Shown here piece by piece: positions 50,629 through 62,215 of a stretch of DNA of 64,000 nucleotides. The position numbers were made by a program, and so were the translations under genes. The DNA comes from [Muricauda] lutisoli (nom. illeg.) (GTDB lineage Bacteria; Bacteroidota; Bacteroidia; Flavobacteriales; Flavobacteriaceae), in assembly GCF_017313105.1 (NCBI RefSeq), contig NZ_JAFLND010000003.1:668206-732205 (forward strand), given 5' to 3'. The notes under the pieces were generated by a model that was not told the DNA's origin, searched no databases, and saw only the letters and a list, made by a program, of their open reading frames with translations. Within the stretch, counting starts at the first letter, position 1, and every line of letters starts with the position of its first letter.

Positions 50629-51012
50629 ATGGCAGATTTAAAAGATTTTGCAGAACAGTTGGTAAACCTTACAGTAAAAGAGGTAAATGAGTTGGCCGAC
50701 ATTTTAAAAGAAGAATACGGTATTGAGCCTGCTGCTGCTGCAGTGGCCGTTGCTGGTGGTGCTGCCGCTGGTGGAGGTGAAGGCGAAGCTGCTGAGGAAA
50801 AATCAGAATTCGATGTAATCCTTACAGCTGCCGGTGGATCTAAATTGGCAGTCGTAAAATTGGTTAAGGAATTGACCGGTCTTGGACTAAAAGACGCTAA
50901 AGAAATCGTTGACAGCGCACCAAAAGCTGTTAAGGAAGGTGTTGCCAAAGATGAAGCAGAAGGCATCAAAAAATCATTGGAAGAAGCTGGAGCAGAAGTT
51001 GAGCTTAAATAA
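50629..51012 (+). CDS. rplL: 50S ribosomal protein L7/L12
   Basis: 127 residues. N-terminal dimerisation helices ([31 protein letters not shown]), an alanine/glycine-rich hinge ([25 protein letters not shown]) and the C-terminal factor-binding domain ([39 protein letters not shown]). Followed by a strong hairpin and then rpoB. Confidence 0.98.
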   Translation: MADLKDFAEQLVNLTVKEVNELADILKEEYGIEPAAAAVAVAGGAAAGGGEGEAAEEKSEFDVILTAAGGSKLAVVKLVKELTGLGLKDAKEIVDSAPKAVKEGVAKDEAEGIKKSLEEAGAEVELK

Positions 51013-51033
51013 TCGCTTTTCCCATTAGAACTT

Positions 51034-51070
51034 GGTTAAGGTCTTTCCATTTTTTGGTTAGACCTTAGCC
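51034..51070 (+). repeat. Hairpin in the rplL-rpoB gap
   Basis: An 11-bp stem GGTTAAGGTCT / AGACCTTAGCC (51034-51044, 51060-51070; one G-U pair), 15-base loop. No proper T-run follows. It may be a partial attenuator or RNase III site like the one between these genes in E. coli. Confidence 0.6.
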
Positions 51071-51140
51071 TATTTATATAAGGAGTGTATAAAGCCGTAC
51101 ACGAACCCACTTAGTATTCACGATCAAAATTTGTCCATAG

Positions 51141-54100
51141 ATGTTCACAAACACTATTGAAAGAGTTAATTTCGCATCCGCTAAGAACATACCGGAATAT
51201 CCGGATTTCTTGGACATTCAGATAAAATCGTTCCAAGACTTTTTCCAGCTTGAAACTAAATCTGACGAAAGAGGAAACGAAGGTCTCTACAACACCTTCA
51301 TGGAGAATTTTCCAATCACAGATACCAGAAACCAGTTTGTACTTGAGTTTTTGGATTACTTCATTGATCCACCAAGATATTCCATCCAAGAATGTATCGA
51401 GCGTGGACTTACCTATAGCGTACCGTTAAAGGCACGTTTAAAATTGTACTGTACCGATCCAGAGCACGAAGATTTCGAAACTATCGTACAGGATGTGTAT
51501 TTGGGTACCATCCCTTACATGACTCCTAGTGGAACCTTTGTGATCAACGGTGCGGAACGCGTTGTAGTTTCCCAGTTGCACAGATCTCCAGGGGTTTTCT
51601 TTGGACAATCTTTCCACGCAAATGGAACAAAATTATATTCAGCCAGGGTAATTCCTTTCAAAGGATCTTGGATTGAATTTGCCACCGACATCAACTCGGT
51701 GATGTATGCCTATATCGATAGGAAGAAAAAATTACCGGTAACCACATTGTTCCGAGCCATTGGCTTTGAGAGGGACAAGGATATTTTGGAAATCTTCGAC
51801 CTTTCGGAAGAAGTAAAGGTTTCCAAGACCGGACTTAAAAAAGTATTGGGCCGTAAATTGGCCGCCAGGGTGTTGAACACATGGCATGAGGATTTCGTGG
51901 ACGAGGATACAGGTGAAGTGGTTTCCATCGAAAGAAACGAAATTGTACTTGATCGTGATACCGTTTTGGAAAAAGAGCATATCGATGAAATCATTGACGC
52001 CGACGTGAAGACCATTCTTCTTCACAAGGAGAACAATGCACAATCCGATTACGCCATTATCCACAACACTTTGCAAAAAGATCCTACCAACTCCGAAAAA
52101 GAAGCGGTAGAGCACATTTACAGACAATTGCGTAATGCCGAGCCACCAGATGAGGAGACAGCTCGTGGTATTATCGACAAATTGTTCTTCTCCGACCAAC
52201 GTTACAACTTAGGTGAAGTAGGTCGTTACAGAATGAACAAGAAATTGGGCTTGGATATCGGAATGGACAAGCAAGTATTGACCAAAGAAGATATCATCAC
52301 TATCATCAAGTATTTGATCGAGTTGATCAACTCCAAAGCGGAGATTGATGATATCGATCACTTGTCCAACCGTCGTGTAAGAACAGTAGGTGAGCAATTG
52401 TCCTCACAATTTGGCGTAGGTTTGGCGCGTATGGCTCGTACCATCCGTGAGCGTATGAACGTTCGTGACAACGAGGTATTTACTCCGATCGATTTGATCA
52501 ACGCGAAGACATTGTCATCCGTGATCAACTCTTTCTTCGGAACCAACCAGTTGTCCCAGTTCATGGACCAGACCAACCCGTTGGCCGAGATAACGCACAA
52601 GAGAAGATTGTCCGCACTAGGACCAGGTGGTCTTTCCCGTGAAAGAGCCGGTTTCGAAGTGCGTGACGTTCACTATACACACTACGGAAGATTGTGTCCT
52701 ATTGAGACACCTGAAGGACCGAACATTGGTTTGATTTCTTCGTTGTCCGTATTTGCCAAGGTGAACAACATGGGCTTCTTGGAAACTCCTTACCGTAAAG
52801 TTGAAGATGGTAAAGTGGATACGAAAAACCACATTTACCTAAGTGCCGAAGAAGAGGAGGGAATGAAGATTGCCCAAGCCAACATCCCATTGGGAGATGA
52901 TGGAACTATTGAAAGAGAAAAGGTAATTGCCCGTGAAGAAGGCGATTTCCCGGTAGTCGATCCAACAGAGGTGAAGTACACCGACGTTGCACCGAACCAG
53001 ATAGCATCTATTTCTGCATCCTTGATTCCTTTCTTGGAGCACGATGATGCGAACCGTGCCTTGATGGGATCGAACATGATGCGTCAGGCTGTTCCATTGT
53101 TGAGACCGGATTCCCCTATTGTAGGTACAGGTCTGGAAAGACAAGTAGCTACCGATTCCAGGGTATTGATCAATGCCGAGGGAGATGGAGTAGTGGAATA
53201 TGTGGATTCACAAAAAATCACTATTAAATATACAAGGACCGACGAAGAGCGCTTGGTAAGCTTTGACGATGATTCAAAGACCTACCAATTGGTGAAGTTT
53301 AGAAAAACGAACCAAGGGACCAGCATTAACTTGAAGCCAATCGTGAAGAAAGGTGACAAAGTGAAAAAAGGTCAGGTGCTTTGTGAAGGTTACGCTACTG
53401 AGAAAGGCGAATTGGCCTTGGGTAGAAACATGAAGGTTGCCTTTATGCCTTGGAAAGGATACAACTTTGAGGATGCGATCGTGATTTCCGAAAAAGTTGT
53501 TCGTGAAGACATCTTTACCTCCATTCATATTGATGAGTACTCCTTGGAAGTAAGGGATACCAAATTGGGTGCAGAGGAATTGACCAACGATATACCCAAC
53601 GTATCCGAGGAAGCAACCAAAGATTTGGATGAGTACGGTATGATCCGTATTGGTGCCGAAGTGAAGCCAGGTGATATTTTGATCGGTAAGATCACTCCAA
53701 AAGGAGAGTCCGATCCAACTCCTGAAGAAAAATTGTTGCGTGCCATCTTTGGTGATAAAGCCGGTGACGTTAAAGATGCTTCATTGAAAGCTTCACCATC
53801 TTTGAGAGGTGTGGTAATCGATAAGAAATTGTTCTCGCGTTCCATCAAGGACAAGAGAAAACGTTCCGAAGACAAAGAAGCCATCGCAAGATTGGAGATG
53901 GACTACGAAGTGAAGTTCCAACAACTAAAAGATGTATTGATCGAGAAGTTGTTCGGATTGATCAGCGGAAAAACATCACAAGGTGTAATCAACGATTTGG
54001 GTGAAGAAGTACTTCCAAAAGGAAAGAAATACACCATCAAAATGTTGAACGCTGTTGATGATTTCGCCCACTTGGTAGGAGGTAGCTGGACAACAGACGA

Positions 54101-54950
54101 CAAAACCAATGCATTGGTGGCCGATTTGTTGCACAACTACAAAATTAAATTGAACGACATTCAAGGTAACCTAAGAAGGGACAAGTTTACCATCTCTGTT
54201 GGGGATGAACTTCCTGCAGGTATCATGAAATTGGCCAAGGTATACATCGCTAAAAAGCGTAAGCTTAAAGTCGGTGATAAAATGGCGGGTCGTCACGGTA
54301 ACAAAGGTATTGTTGCCCGTATCGTTCGTCAAGAAGATATGCCGTTCTTGGAAGACGGAACCCCTGTGGACATCGTATTGAATCCACTTGGTGTACCTTC
54401 AAGGATGAACATTGGTCAGATTTACGAAACCGTATTGGGTTGGGCCGGACAAAAATTGGGTCAGAAATATGCGACCCCGATTTTCGACGGTGCCTCGTTG
54501 GATGAGATAAACAAACTCACAGACGAAGCTGGTGTACCAAGATTTGGACATACCTACCTATATGATGGTGGAACAGGTCAACGTTTTGATCAACGTGCAA
54601 CCGTTGGTGTGATCTACATGCTGAAATTAGGTCACATGGTCGACGATAAGATGCACGCAAGATCTATTGGACCATACTCCTTGATCACACAGCAACCATT
54701 GGGTGGTAAAGCACAGTTCGGTGGTCAGCGTTTTGGAGAGATGGAAGTTTGGGCATTGGAAGCCTACGGAGCATCATCTACCCTTAGGGAGATATTGACT
54801 GTTAAGTCGGATGATGTGATCGGTAGGGCCAAGACCTATGAGACCATTGTTAAGGGTGAGACCATGCCAGAACCTGGATTGCCAGAATCTTTCAACGTAT
54901 TGATGCACGAACTTAAAGGTTTGGGCTTGGATATCCGTTTGGAAGAGTAG
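51141..54950 (+). CDS. rpoB: RNA polymerase subunit beta
   Basis: 1269 residues. It begins with the typical Bacteroidota form ([29 protein letters not shown]). The rifampicin region [37 protein letters not shown] has the sensitive residues (Asp, His, Ser) at the usual sites. Catalytic-side blocks [14 protein letters not shown] and [15 protein letters not shown], and the C-terminal [19 protein letters not shown], are conserved. Starts 128 bases after rplL. Confidence 0.99.
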   Translation: MFTNTIERVNFASAKNIPEYPDFLDIQIKSFQDFFQLETKSDERGNEGLYNTFMENFPITDTRNQFVLEFLDYFIDPPRYSIQECIERGLTYSVPLKARLKLYCTDPEHEDFETIVQDVYLGTIPYMTPSGTFVINGAERVVVSQLHRSPGVFFGQSFHANGTKLYSARVIPFKGSWIEFATDINSVMYAYIDRKKKLPVTTLFRAIGFERDKDILEIFDLSEEVKVSKTGLKKVLGRKLAARVLNTWHEDFVDEDTGEVVSIERNEIVLDRDTVLEKEHIDEIIDADVKTILLHKENNAQSDYAIIHNTLQKDPTNSEKEAVEHIYRQLRNAEPPDEETARGIIDKLFFSDQRYNLGEVGRYRMNKKLGLDIGMDKQVLTKEDIITIIKYLIELINSKAEIDDIDHLSNRRVRTVGEQLSSQFGVGLARMARTIRERMNVRDNEVFTPIDLINAKTLSSVINSFFGTNQLSQFMDQTNPLAEITHKRRLSALGPGGLSRERAGFEVRDVHYTHYGRLCPIETPEGPNIGLISSLSVFAKVNNMGFLETPYRKVEDGKVDTKNHIYLSAEEEEGMKIAQANIPLGDDGTIEREKVIAREEGDFPVVDPTEVKYTDVAPNQIASISASLIPFLEHDDANRALMGSNMMRQAVPLLRPDSPIVGTGLERQVATDSRVLINAEGDGVVEYVDSQKITIKYTRTDEERLVSFDDDSKTYQLVKFRKTNQGTSINLKPIVKKGDKVKKGQVLCEGYATEKGELALGRNMKVAFMPWKGYNFEDAIVISEKVVREDIFTSIHIDEYSLEVRDTKLGAEELTNDIPNVSEEATKDLDEYGMIRIGAEVKPGDILIGKITPKGESDPTPEEKLLRAIFGDKAGDVKDASLKASPSLRGVVIDKKLFSRSIKDKRKRSEDKEAIARLEMDYEVKFQQLKDVLIEKLFGLISGKTSQGVINDLGEEVLPKGKKYTIKMLNAVDDFAHLVGGSWTTDDKTNALVADLLHNYKIKLNDIQGNLRRDKFTISVGDELPAGIMKLAKVYIAKKRKLKVGDKMAGRHGNKGIVARIVRQEDMPFLEDGTPVDIVLNPLGVPSRMNIGQIYETVLGWAGQKLGQKYATPIFDGASLDEINKLTDEAGVPRFGHTYLYDGGTGQRFDQRATVGVIYMLKLGHMVDDKMHARSIGPYSLITQQPLGGKAQFGGQRFGEMEVWALEAYGASSTLREILTVKSDDVIGRAKTYETIVKGETMPEPGLPESFNVLMHELKGLGLDIRLEE

Positions 54951-54989
54951 AATACTATATTACATTAATTATATCATCACCATATTGTT

Positions 54990-57900
54990 ATGGCTAGAAT
55001 AAAAGATAATAACGCACAAAAAAGGTTCAACAAAATTTCCATCGGATTGGCCTCTCCGGAGTCAATCTTGGCAGAGTCCCGTGGAGAAGTTTTGAAGCCT
55101 GAAACCATTAACTATAGAACGCACAAACCAGAGCGTGATGGATTGTTCTGCGAGCGTATTTTTGGTCCTGTAAAGGATTACGAGTGTGCCTGTGGTAAAT
55201 ATAAAAGAATCCGTTACCGTGGAATCGTTTGTGACCGTTGTGGTGTTGAAGTGACGGAGAAAAAGGTACGTAGAGACCGTGTGGGGCACATTAACCTTGT
55301 GGTTCCTGTAGCGCACATCTGGTACTTCCGTTCGCTGCCAAACAAAATAGGATACCTTTTGGGATTGCCATCCAAAAAGTTGGACATGATCATATACTAC
55401 GAAAGGTATGTGGTTATCCAGCCGGGTATTGCCAAAGGTCCAGAAGGTGAGGAAATCAATAAAATGGATTTCTTGACCGAAGAGGAATATTTGAACATTT
55501 TGGAAACGCTTCCTACCGAGAACCAATATTTGGAGGATACCGATCCAAACAAGTTCATCGCCAAAATGGGTGCCGAATGTTTGATCGAGATATTGTCCAG
55601 AATCGATTTGGAGCAATTGTCCTACGAACTGCGTCACAAGGCGAACACTGAAACTTCAAAACAACGTAAAACTGAGGCGTTGAAACGTCTTCAGGTGGTT
55701 GAAGCGCTTCGTGAATCACAAAACAACAGGGAAAACAACCCTGAGTGGATGATCATGAAAGTGATTCCTGTGATTCCACCGGAATTGCGTCCGTTGGTGC
55801 CGTTGGATGGTGGTCGTTTTGCGACATCCGATTTGAACGACTTGTACCGAAGGGTGATTATCCGTAACAACCGTTTGAAGCGTTTAATGGAAATCAAGGC
55901 GCCAGAGGTTATCTTGAGGAACGAAAAACGTATGCTTCAAGAAGCTGTGGATTCTCTTTTCGATAATACAAGAAAGGCATCTGCGGTAAAAACAGAATCA
56001 AACAGACCATTGAAATCCCTTTCCGATTCATTGAAAGGTAAGCAAGGTCGTTTCCGTCAAAACCTTTTGGGTAAACGTGTGGATTATTCCGCTCGTTCCG
56101 TAATCGTTGTTGGACCGGAATTGAACTTGTACGAGTGTGGTCTTCCTAAAGATATGGCTGCAGAACTTTACAAGCCTTTCATTATCCGTAAATTGATTGA
56201 GAGAGGTATTGTAAAGACGGTTAAATCAGCTAAAAAGATCATAGACAAGAAGGAACCCGTAGTATGGGATATTCTTGAAAATGTCCTTAAAGGACATCCC
56301 GTATTGTTGAACCGTGCCCCCACATTGCACAGATTGGGTATCCAAGCGTTCCAGCCTAAACTTATCGAAGGTAAGGCGATTCGTTTGCACCCATTGGCGT
56401 GTACTGCATTTAACGCGGATTTTGATGGGGATCAGATGGCAGTTCACTTGCCTTTGGGGCCAGAGGCCATTTTGGAAGCCCAATTATTGATGTTGGCTTC
56501 ACAGAACATCCTTAACCCAGCGAACGGTTCTCCGATTACAGTACCATCTCAGGATATGGTTTTGGGATTGTACTACATGACCAAGCACAAGAAATCTACC
56601 AAAGAAGAGCCTGTTTTGGGTGAAGGATTGACCTTCTATTCTTCTGAAGAAGTAGAGATAGCCTTCAACGAGAAAAAAGTTTCGCTTAACGCCGGTATTA
56701 AGGTAAGAGCCAAAGACTTTAACGAAGAAGGTGAATTGGTTTACAAAATCATTGAAACTACAGTAGGTCGTGTATTGTTCAACACCGTTGTGCCAGAACA
56801 AGCAGGATTCATCAATACGGTATTGAACAAGAAAGCCCTTAGAAATATCATCGGGGACATTCTTGCAGTGACCGATGTGCCAAGAACTGCTGAATTTTTG
56901 GATAAAATCAAGGCCATGGGATACGATTTTGCCTTTAAAGGTGGGCTATCCTTTAGTTTGGGTGATATTATTATTCCTGCAGAAAAACAGGATATGATCG
57001 GCGAGGCCAATGAGCAGGTCGATGGTATTATGATGAACTATAACATGGGTCTTATCACCAACAACGAGCGTTACAACCAGGTAATTGATGTTTGGACATC
57101 TACCAACGCTATGCTGACCGAGTTGGCGATGAAACGAATCCGTGAGGACAAGCAAGGATTCAACTCAGTGTATATGATGTTGGATTCAGGTGCAAGGGGT
57201 TCCAAAGAGCAGATTCGTCAGTTGACCGGTATGCGTGGATTGATGGCCAAGCCTAAAAAATCTACAGCTGGTGGTGGTGAAATTATCGAAAACCCGATTC
57301 TTTCGAACTTTAAGGAAGGGTTGTCGATTTTGGAATACTTTATCTCTACCCACGGTGCACGTAAAGGTCTTGCGGATACCGCTTTGAAAACGGCGGATGC
57401 GGGTTACCTGACCAGACGTTTGGTGGATGTTTCACAAGATGTGATCGTGAATAGCGAAGATTGTGAAACTTTGAGAGGTATCGAAGTAGAACCATTGAAG
57501 AAAAACGAGGAGATTGTTGAAACCTTAGGTGAGAGAATCTTGGGTAGGGTATCGTTGCACGATGTGTACAACCCACTGACCGAAGAGCTTGTGCTGAAAG
57601 CAGGACAAGAAATCAATGAAGCCGATGTAAAAAGGGTAGAGGCAGCTCCAATCGAGAAAATAGAGGTAAGATCCCCATTAACGTGTGAGGCTCCACAAGG
57701 AATCTGTGCCAAATGTTACGGTAGAAACCTTGCTACCAATAAAATGGTACAACGAGGAGAAGCTGTTGGTGTTGTAGCCGCGCAATCCATTGGTGAGCCA
57801 GGTACACAGTTGACCTTGCGTACCTTCCACGTGGGTGGTATTGCAGGTAACATTTCCGAGGATAACAAGTTGGAGTCCAAGTTTGATGGTATTGCTGAAA

Positions 57901-59288
57901 TTGAAGACCTAAGATTGGTTAAAGGGGAAAACAGTGAAGGTGGTAAAACCGATATTGTAATCTCTAGAACATCTGAAGTTAAGATTGTCGATCCAAAAAC
58001 CGGAATTACCCTAAGTACAAATAACATCCCCTACGGTTCTCAATTGTTCATTAAGAACGGTGAGAAAATTACCAAAGGAACTATAATTTGTGAATGGGAT
58101 CCATATAATGGTGTGATCGTTTCTGAGTTCTCTGGTCAGATTGCTTACGAAAATCTTGAGCAAGGGGTTACTTATCAAGTTGAAATCGATGAACAGACCG
58201 GTTTCCAAGAAAAAGTGATTTCCGAGACCAGAAACAAAAAGTTGATACCGACCTTGTTGATCAAGGATGGAAAAGGTGAAACATTGCGTTCGTACAACTT
58301 GCCTGTAGGTTCTCACTTGATGGTTGATGACGATGAGAAGGTGAAAGAAGGTAAGATCTTGGTAAAAATCCCACGTAAATCTGCCAAGGCAGGGGATATT
58401 ACCGGTGGTCTTCCAAGGGTAACAGAGCTTTTCGAAGCACGTAACCCTTCCAATCCGGCAGTTGTTTCCGAGATTGATGGTGTGGTATCCTTCGGTAAGA
58501 TCAAGCGTGGTAACCGTGAAATTATTATCGAGTCCAAGACAGGCGATATCAAAAAGTACTTGGTTAAATTGTCCAACCAAATCTTGGTTCAGGAGAATGA
58601 CTACGTACGAGCAGGTATGCCATTGTCCGATGGTTCCATTACGCCAGAAGATATTTTGTCCATTAAGGGACCATCTGCAGTACAACAGTACTTGGTGAAC
58701 GAGGTGCAAGAAGTATATCGTTTACAAGGTGTGAAAATTAATGACAAGCACTTCGAGGTTGTTGTGAGACAAATGATGCGTAAAGTAAAAATCCAAGACC
58801 CAGGAGATACGATTTTCCTAGAAAATCAATTGGTACACAAAGACGACTTTATCAATGAAAACGATGAGATTTTCGGTAAAAAAGTTGTTGAGGATGCCGG
58901 TGATTCGGAAAGATTGAAACCAGGACAGATTTTGACCGTACGTGAGCTAAGGGACGAGAACTCTATTCTAAGAAGAGAGGATAAGACCTTGGTGACCGCA
59001 AGAGATGCTGTTGCAGCAACTGCAACCCCAATCTTGCAAGGTATCACAAGAGCATCGTTGCAGACCAAGTCGTTTATTTCTGCAGCATCGTTCCAGGAAA
59101 CCACTAAAGTATTGAACGAAGCCGCAGTAAGTGGTAAAGTGGATACCTTGGAAGGTTTGAAAGAGAATGTGATTGTAGGACATAAGATTCCGGCCGGTAC
59201 CGGTATGAGGGATTATGATAGTATTATCGTAGGTTCCAAAGAGGAGTATGATGAGATCATGGCCCGAAAAGAGGAATTTAAATTCTAA
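54990..59288 (+). CDS. rpoC: RNA polymerase subunit beta'
   Basis: 1432 residues. The zinc finger of the N-terminus is [28 protein letters not shown]; the active-site metal loop is [16 protein letters not shown]; the bridge helix lies around [24 protein letters not shown] with the second Zn site ([13 protein letters not shown]) before it. 39 bases after rpoB and ended by a terminator. Complete. Confidence 0.99.
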   Translation: MARIKDNNAQKRFNKISIGLASPESILAESRGEVLKPETINYRTHKPERDGLFCERIFGPVKDYECACGKYKRIRYRGIVCDRCGVEVTEKKVRRDRVGHINLVVPVAHIWYFRSLPNKIGYLLGLPSKKLDMIIYYERYVVIQPGIAKGPEGEEINKMDFLTEEEYLNILETLPTENQYLEDTDPNKFIAKMGAECLIEILSRIDLEQLSYELRHKANTETSKQRKTEALKRLQVVEALRESQNNRENNPEWMIMKVIPVIPPELRPLVPLDGGRFATSDLNDLYRRVIIRNNRLKRLMEIKAPEVILRNEKRMLQEAVDSLFDNTRKASAVKTESNRPLKSLSDSLKGKQGRFRQNLLGKRVDYSARSVIVVGPELNLYECGLPKDMAAELYKPFIIRKLIERGIVKTVKSAKKIIDKKEPVVWDILENVLKGHPVLLNRAPTLHRLGIQAFQPKLIEGKAIRLHPLACTAFNADFDGDQMAVHLPLGPEAILEAQLLMLASQNILNPANGSPITVPSQDMVLGLYYMTKHKKSTKEEPVLGEGLTFYSSEEVEIAFNEKKVSLNAGIKVRAKDFNEEGELVYKIIETTVGRVLFNTVVPEQAGFINTVLNKKALRNIIGDILAVTDVPRTAEFLDKIKAMGYDFAFKGGLSFSLGDIIIPAEKQDMIGEANEQVDGIMMNYNMGLITNNERYNQVIDVWTSTNAMLTELAMKRIREDKQGFNSVYMMLDSGARGSKEQIRQLTGMRGLMAKPKKSTAGGGEIIENPILSNFKEGLSILEYFISTHGARKGLADTALKTADAGYLTRRLVDVSQDVIVNSEDCETLRGIEVEPLKKNEEIVETLGERILGRVSLHDVYNPLTEELVLKAGQEINEADVKRVEAAPIEKIEVRSPLTCEAPQGICAKCYGRNLATNKMVQRGEAVGVVAAQSIGEPGTQLTLRTFHVGGIAGNISEDNKLESKFDGIAEIEDLRLVKGENSEGGKTDIVISRTSEVKIVDPKTGITLSTNNIPYGSQLFIKNGEKITKGTIICEWDPYNGVIVSEFSGQIAYENLEQGVTYQVEIDEQTGFQEKVISETRNKKLIPTLLIKDGKGETLRSYNLPVGSHLMVDDDEKVKEGKILVKIPRKSAKAGDITGGLPRVTELFEARNPSNPAVVSEIDGVVSFGKIKRGNREIIIESKTGDIKKYLVKLSNQILVQENDYVRAGMPLSDGSITPEDILSIKGPSAVQQYLVNEVQEVYRLQGVKINDKHFEVVVRQMMRKVKIQDPGDTIFLENQLVHKDDFINENDEIFGKKVVEDAGDSERLKPGQILTVRELRDENSILRREDKTLVTARDAVAATATPILQGITRASLQTKSFISAASFQETTKVLNEAAVSGKVDTLEGLKENVIVGHKIPAGTGMRDYDSIIVGSKEEYDEIMARKEEFKF

Positions 59289-59297
59289 ATAAAACAA

Positions 59298-59322
59298 ACC
59301 CTGGCCTTAAGCCGGGGTTTTT
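59298..59322 (+). terminator. Terminator after rpoC
   Basis: 8-bp stem ACCCTGGC / GCCGGGGT (one T-G pair) with loop CTTAA, then TTTTT. It lies between rpoC and the DUF3467 gene, which may still be read through. Confidence 0.8.
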
Positions 59323-59341
59323 GTTTTTAAGACTAAATAGT

Positions 59342-59653
59342 ATGGCTGAAGAAAAGAAAAAACAGAAGCAGATCAATATAGAGTTGGATGAGAAAACCGC
59401 AGAGGGAACGTATTCCAATCTAGCGATTATCAACCACTCTGTATCTGAATTTGTTGTAGACTTTATTAGTTTAATGCCGGGTGCACCAAAGGCGAAAGTA
59501 AAGAGCAGGATTATTTTAACGCCCCAACACGCCAAAAAACTGTTGAAGGCTTTAAATGATAATGTAAGCCGATTTGAACAGGCGCACGGAACTATACAAG
59601 ATTACGAACAACCAGCAATTCCGTTAAATTTCGGACCTACTGGTGAAGCATAA
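59342..59653 (+). CDS. DUF3467 family protein
   Basis: 103 residues, a small acidic-basic protein: KKQKQINIELDEKTAEGTYSNLAII, then HSVSEFVVDFISLMPGAPKAKVKSRIILTP and AKKLLKALNDNVSRFE. It is a Bacteroidota-wide family of unknown function (DUF3467), and I recall it directly after rpoC elsewhere. The ATG at 59342 is used; the frame extends upstream into the rpoC terminator. The position suggests a link to transcription but nothing in the sequence proves it. Confidence 0.85.
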   Translation: MAEEKKKQKQINIELDEKTAEGTYSNLAIINHSVSEFVVDFISLMPGAPKAKVKSRIILTPQHAKKLLKALNDNVSRFEQAHGTIQDYEQPAIPLNFGPTGEA

Positions 59654-59683
59654 AAAAAGCCCCGAATATTCGGGGCTTTTTTT
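59652..59683. terminator. Bidirectional terminator after the DUF3467 gene
   Basis: Symmetrical AAAAAAAGCCCCGAA / TTCGGGGCTTTTTTT. It serves the DUF3467 gene on + and the membrane protein gene on -. Confidence 0.9.
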
Positions 59684-59688
59684 ATGAT

Positions 59689-60120
59689 TTATTTTAGCCA
59701 ACCTTTCTGGATACCTTTTTTGGAAAAAGAGATAAGATAGAGTCCAATAACAATGATGATTACTGGCATGGCATAGGTAGAAGGTCCAAAAGCCTCAACA
59801 GCATTGGAAATAAACAGCCAGTGGATAAATTGTGCAATAGCGGCAATCAATGAGATGATAAAAAGAGGGCGCGCCCATTTTTTACGCATTAAAAGCCCTA
59901 TGCAGGCAATGGTCCCTGAGAAAACGGCAATGGCAAATGCTGCGGTTGCCCAAGCCGGTATGCTTTCAAAAGCCTCACGTTGCGCTTGGTTCAAACTTTC
60001 CAAAATGGCTACTTGATTAAAAGCTTGATTGAGATAGTTGAAAACTCCGACCAAATTCCATAAAAGCGCAATAACGCTCACCACCCAGAACCATGTAGGT
60101 GGTTTTACTGATGTAGTCAT
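59689..60120 (-). CDS. Four-helix membrane protein, unknown function
   Basis: 143 residues with four clear membrane helices: WFWVVSVIALLWNLVGVF, ATAAFAIAVFSGTIACIGLLM, PLFIISLIAAIAQFIHWLF and YAMPVIIIVIGLYLIS. A conserved-looking cytoplasmic or lumenal loop carries NQAFNQVAILESLNQAQREAFESIPAW. I recall similar proteins in other Bacteroidota but no function. The tail is basic (KKGIQKGWLK). It has its own upstream region and stands between two unrelated genes. Confidence 0.75.
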   Translation of the reverse strand: MTTSVKPPTWFWVVSVIALLWNLVGVFNYLNQAFNQVAILESLNQAQREAFESIPAWATAAFAIAVFSGTIACIGLLMRKKWARPLFIISLIAAIAQFIHWLFISNAVEAFGPSTYAMPVIIIVIGLYLISFSKKGIQKGWLK

Positions 60121-60230
60121 AATTTCTTTATTTAATTGGTTATGCTATTCAATGTACAAAAAAAAGACATATGAAAAGATAACCCTTTCATATCCAGAAA
60201 TGTATGATGCTTGTTCTTAGTGTCTTAATA

Positions 60231-61820
60231 CTATTCGAACTCAGAAGTATAATGTAATTTGACGGAGGGATATTTCTGTTGTGTCATTTGTAGTGAAAAG
60301 GGCGAATCCGCCAAAAACACCAATTGTCCCTTTTTATCAGTGGCCAAAAACTTTTGTTTTACCCGTTTAAACTCTTGGAACTCTTCGTTCTTTTCATCTT
60401 CAGGTTCTACCCAACAAGCTTTGTGCACAGGGAAGTTTTCGTAAGTGCATTTGGCTCCATATTCATGTTCCAATCTATATTGGATCACTTCATACTGTAA
60501 GGCCCCAACTGTTCCAATTACCTTTCTTCCGTTCATTTCGAGGGTAAATAATTGGGCAACCCCTTCATCCATTAATTGGTCAATACCTTTGTACAATTGT
60601 TTTGCCTTCATCGGGTCGGCGTTGTTGATGTACCTAAAGTGTTCCGGAGAAAAACTTGGAATCCCTTTGTAGTGCAACTCTTCCCCACTGGTTAAAGTGT
60701 CACCGATTTTAAAGTTGCCCGTATCGTGAAGCCCCACGATATCACCCGGATAGGAAACATCCACAATTTCTTTTTTCTCGGCAAAAAAGGCGTTTGGACT
60801 AGAGAATTTCAGCTTTTTTCCCTGTCTAACGTGTAAATAGGGCGTATTCCTTTCAAACGTACCGGATACAATTTTAACAAAAGCAAGACGGTCACGGTGT
60901 TTAGGGTCCATGTTGGCGTGTATCTTGAATACGAAGCCTGAAAAATCCTTTTCATTGGCCTTTACCAAACGTTCTTCAGCTTTTTTGGGGCGAGGTGAGG
61001 GAGCGATGTCCACAAAACAATCCAATAGTTCTCGAACCCCAAAATTGTTCAATGCAGAGCCGAAAAATACGGGCTGTAGCGCACCTTTTAAATAGGCTTC
61101 TTTATCAAAATCGGGATAAACCCCTTCAACAAGTTCTAGATTTCCGCGCAATTCTTCGGCGGCTTCTGTTCCTATTACTTTTTCAAGTTCCGGATTGTCT
61201 AAATTATCAAAGGCAATGGTCTCTTCAATATTCTTTTTGCTATTGCCGCTAAAAAGGTTAATGTTTTTCTCGTAGATGTTATAAATTCCCTTGAAGTCGT
61301 ACCCCATGCCGATCGGAAAGCTTAAAGGCGTTACTGTGAGTCCCAATTTTTGCTCCACTTCGTCCAAAAGGTCAAAGGCATCTTTACCCTCACGGTCCAA
61401 TTTGTTGATGAAAACGATCATGGGGATATTACGCATGCGGCACACCTCCACCAGCTTTTCCGTTTGTTCCTCTACACCTTTCGCCACATCGATAACAACA
61501 ATAACGCTATCTACGGCTGTCAAGGTTCGAAAAGTGTCCTCGGCAAAATCCTTGTGCCCAGGAGTATCCAAAATGTTGATTTTCTTGTCTTTATAAATAA
61601 ATGCCAAAACGGAAGTAGCGACTGAAATTCCTCTTTGGCGCTCAATTTCCATGAAGTCACTCGTAGCCGATTTTTTAATCTTATTGCTTTTTACAGCACC
61701 GGCTTCTTGAATCGCACCACCGAACAAGAGTAATTTTTCAGTCAAAGTTGTTTTTCCGGCATCCGGGTGGGAGATGATTCCGAAAGTTCTTCGTTTTGCT
61801 ATTTCCTTTTCAAATTCCAT
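60231..61820 (-). CDS. prfC: Peptide chain release factor 3
   Basis: 529-residue translational GTPase that recycles RF1/RF2 after termination. GTPase motifs: SHPDAGKTTLTEKLL (G1), the RGISVATSV effector region, ILDTPGHKDFAED (G3), VFINKLDREGKD (G4). Length and C-terminal domain (FSSPNAFFAEKKEIVDVSYPGDIVGL) match RF3 rather than EF-G. I chose the ATG at 61820; a promoter element just upstream (61836-61843) rules out the longer frame beginning at 61865. Confidence 0.96.
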   Translation of the reverse strand: MEFEKEIAKRRTFGIISHPDAGKTTLTEKLLLFGGAIQEAGAVKSNKIKKSATSDFMEIERQRGISVATSVLAFIYKDKKINILDTPGHKDFAEDTFRTLTAVDSVIVVIDVAKGVEEQTEKLVEVCRMRNIPMIVFINKLDREGKDAFDLLDEVEQKLGLTVTPLSFPIGMGYDFKGIYNIYEKNINLFSGNSKKNIEETIAFDNLDNPELEKVIGTEAAEELRGNLELVEGVYPDFDKEAYLKGALQPVFFGSALNNFGVRELLDCFVDIAPSPRPKKAEERLVKANEKDFSGFVFKIHANMDPKHRDRLAFVKIVSGTFERNTPYLHVRQGKKLKFSSPNAFFAEKKEIVDVSYPGDIVGLHDTGNFKIGDTLTSGEELHYKGIPSFSPEHFRYINNADPMKAKQLYKGIDQLMDEGVAQLFTLEMNGRKVIGTVGALQYEVIQYRLEHEYGAKCTYENFPVHKACWVEPEDEKNEEFQEFKRVKQKFLATDKKGQLVFLADSPFSLQMTQQKYPSVKLHYTSEFE

Positions 61821-61835
61821 CAACAAAAATTTCGG

Positions 61836-61843
61836 CAAAAATA
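61836..61843 (-). promoter_or_regulatory. -7 promoter element for prfC
   Basis: Minus strand TATTTTTG, an exact TAnnTTTG match 16 bases before the chosen ATG. It lies inside the longer frame that starts at 61865. Confidence 0.5.
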
Positions 61844-62215
61844 GGGGATTTATATGTTTTGCCACTCATTTTTAGCATGATTCGGGATTGTTAATATAAT
61901 TGGAAAAAAATAGAGGATTAAAGTTACCCATAACCAAAAAGAAAAGTAATTTCCGCTCGTTTTATGCTCGCTAGCCATTCACACGGGGTTTATCCATTTG
62001 TAAAACAAGCAGATGAGGTAAATAATGATGAGGAAATCGCCTTTTATCGAGAAAAATAGGAGGTGAGAGTCAAATAGTTTAACTATGTGACGTAATTGTG
62101 TCTATATGTGTCCAAAGGGCCGGTGACATTAAAACAAACAGGAAAACCCCAATTTTCTTACAATTACGAGGACCTCTTTAAGCCATGGTGATTAGTTGAC
62201 CAAAACTTATCATTT
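61844..62215. other. Intergenic region with no clear gene
   Basis: About 370 bases between prfC and the surface-protein gene. The only open frame of note is a 31-codon plus-strand frame at 61964-62059 (MLASHSHGVYPFVKQADEVN...). It has no recognised relative and may be chance or a gene remnant. No TAnnTTTG element was found before the next gene. Confidence 0.5.
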
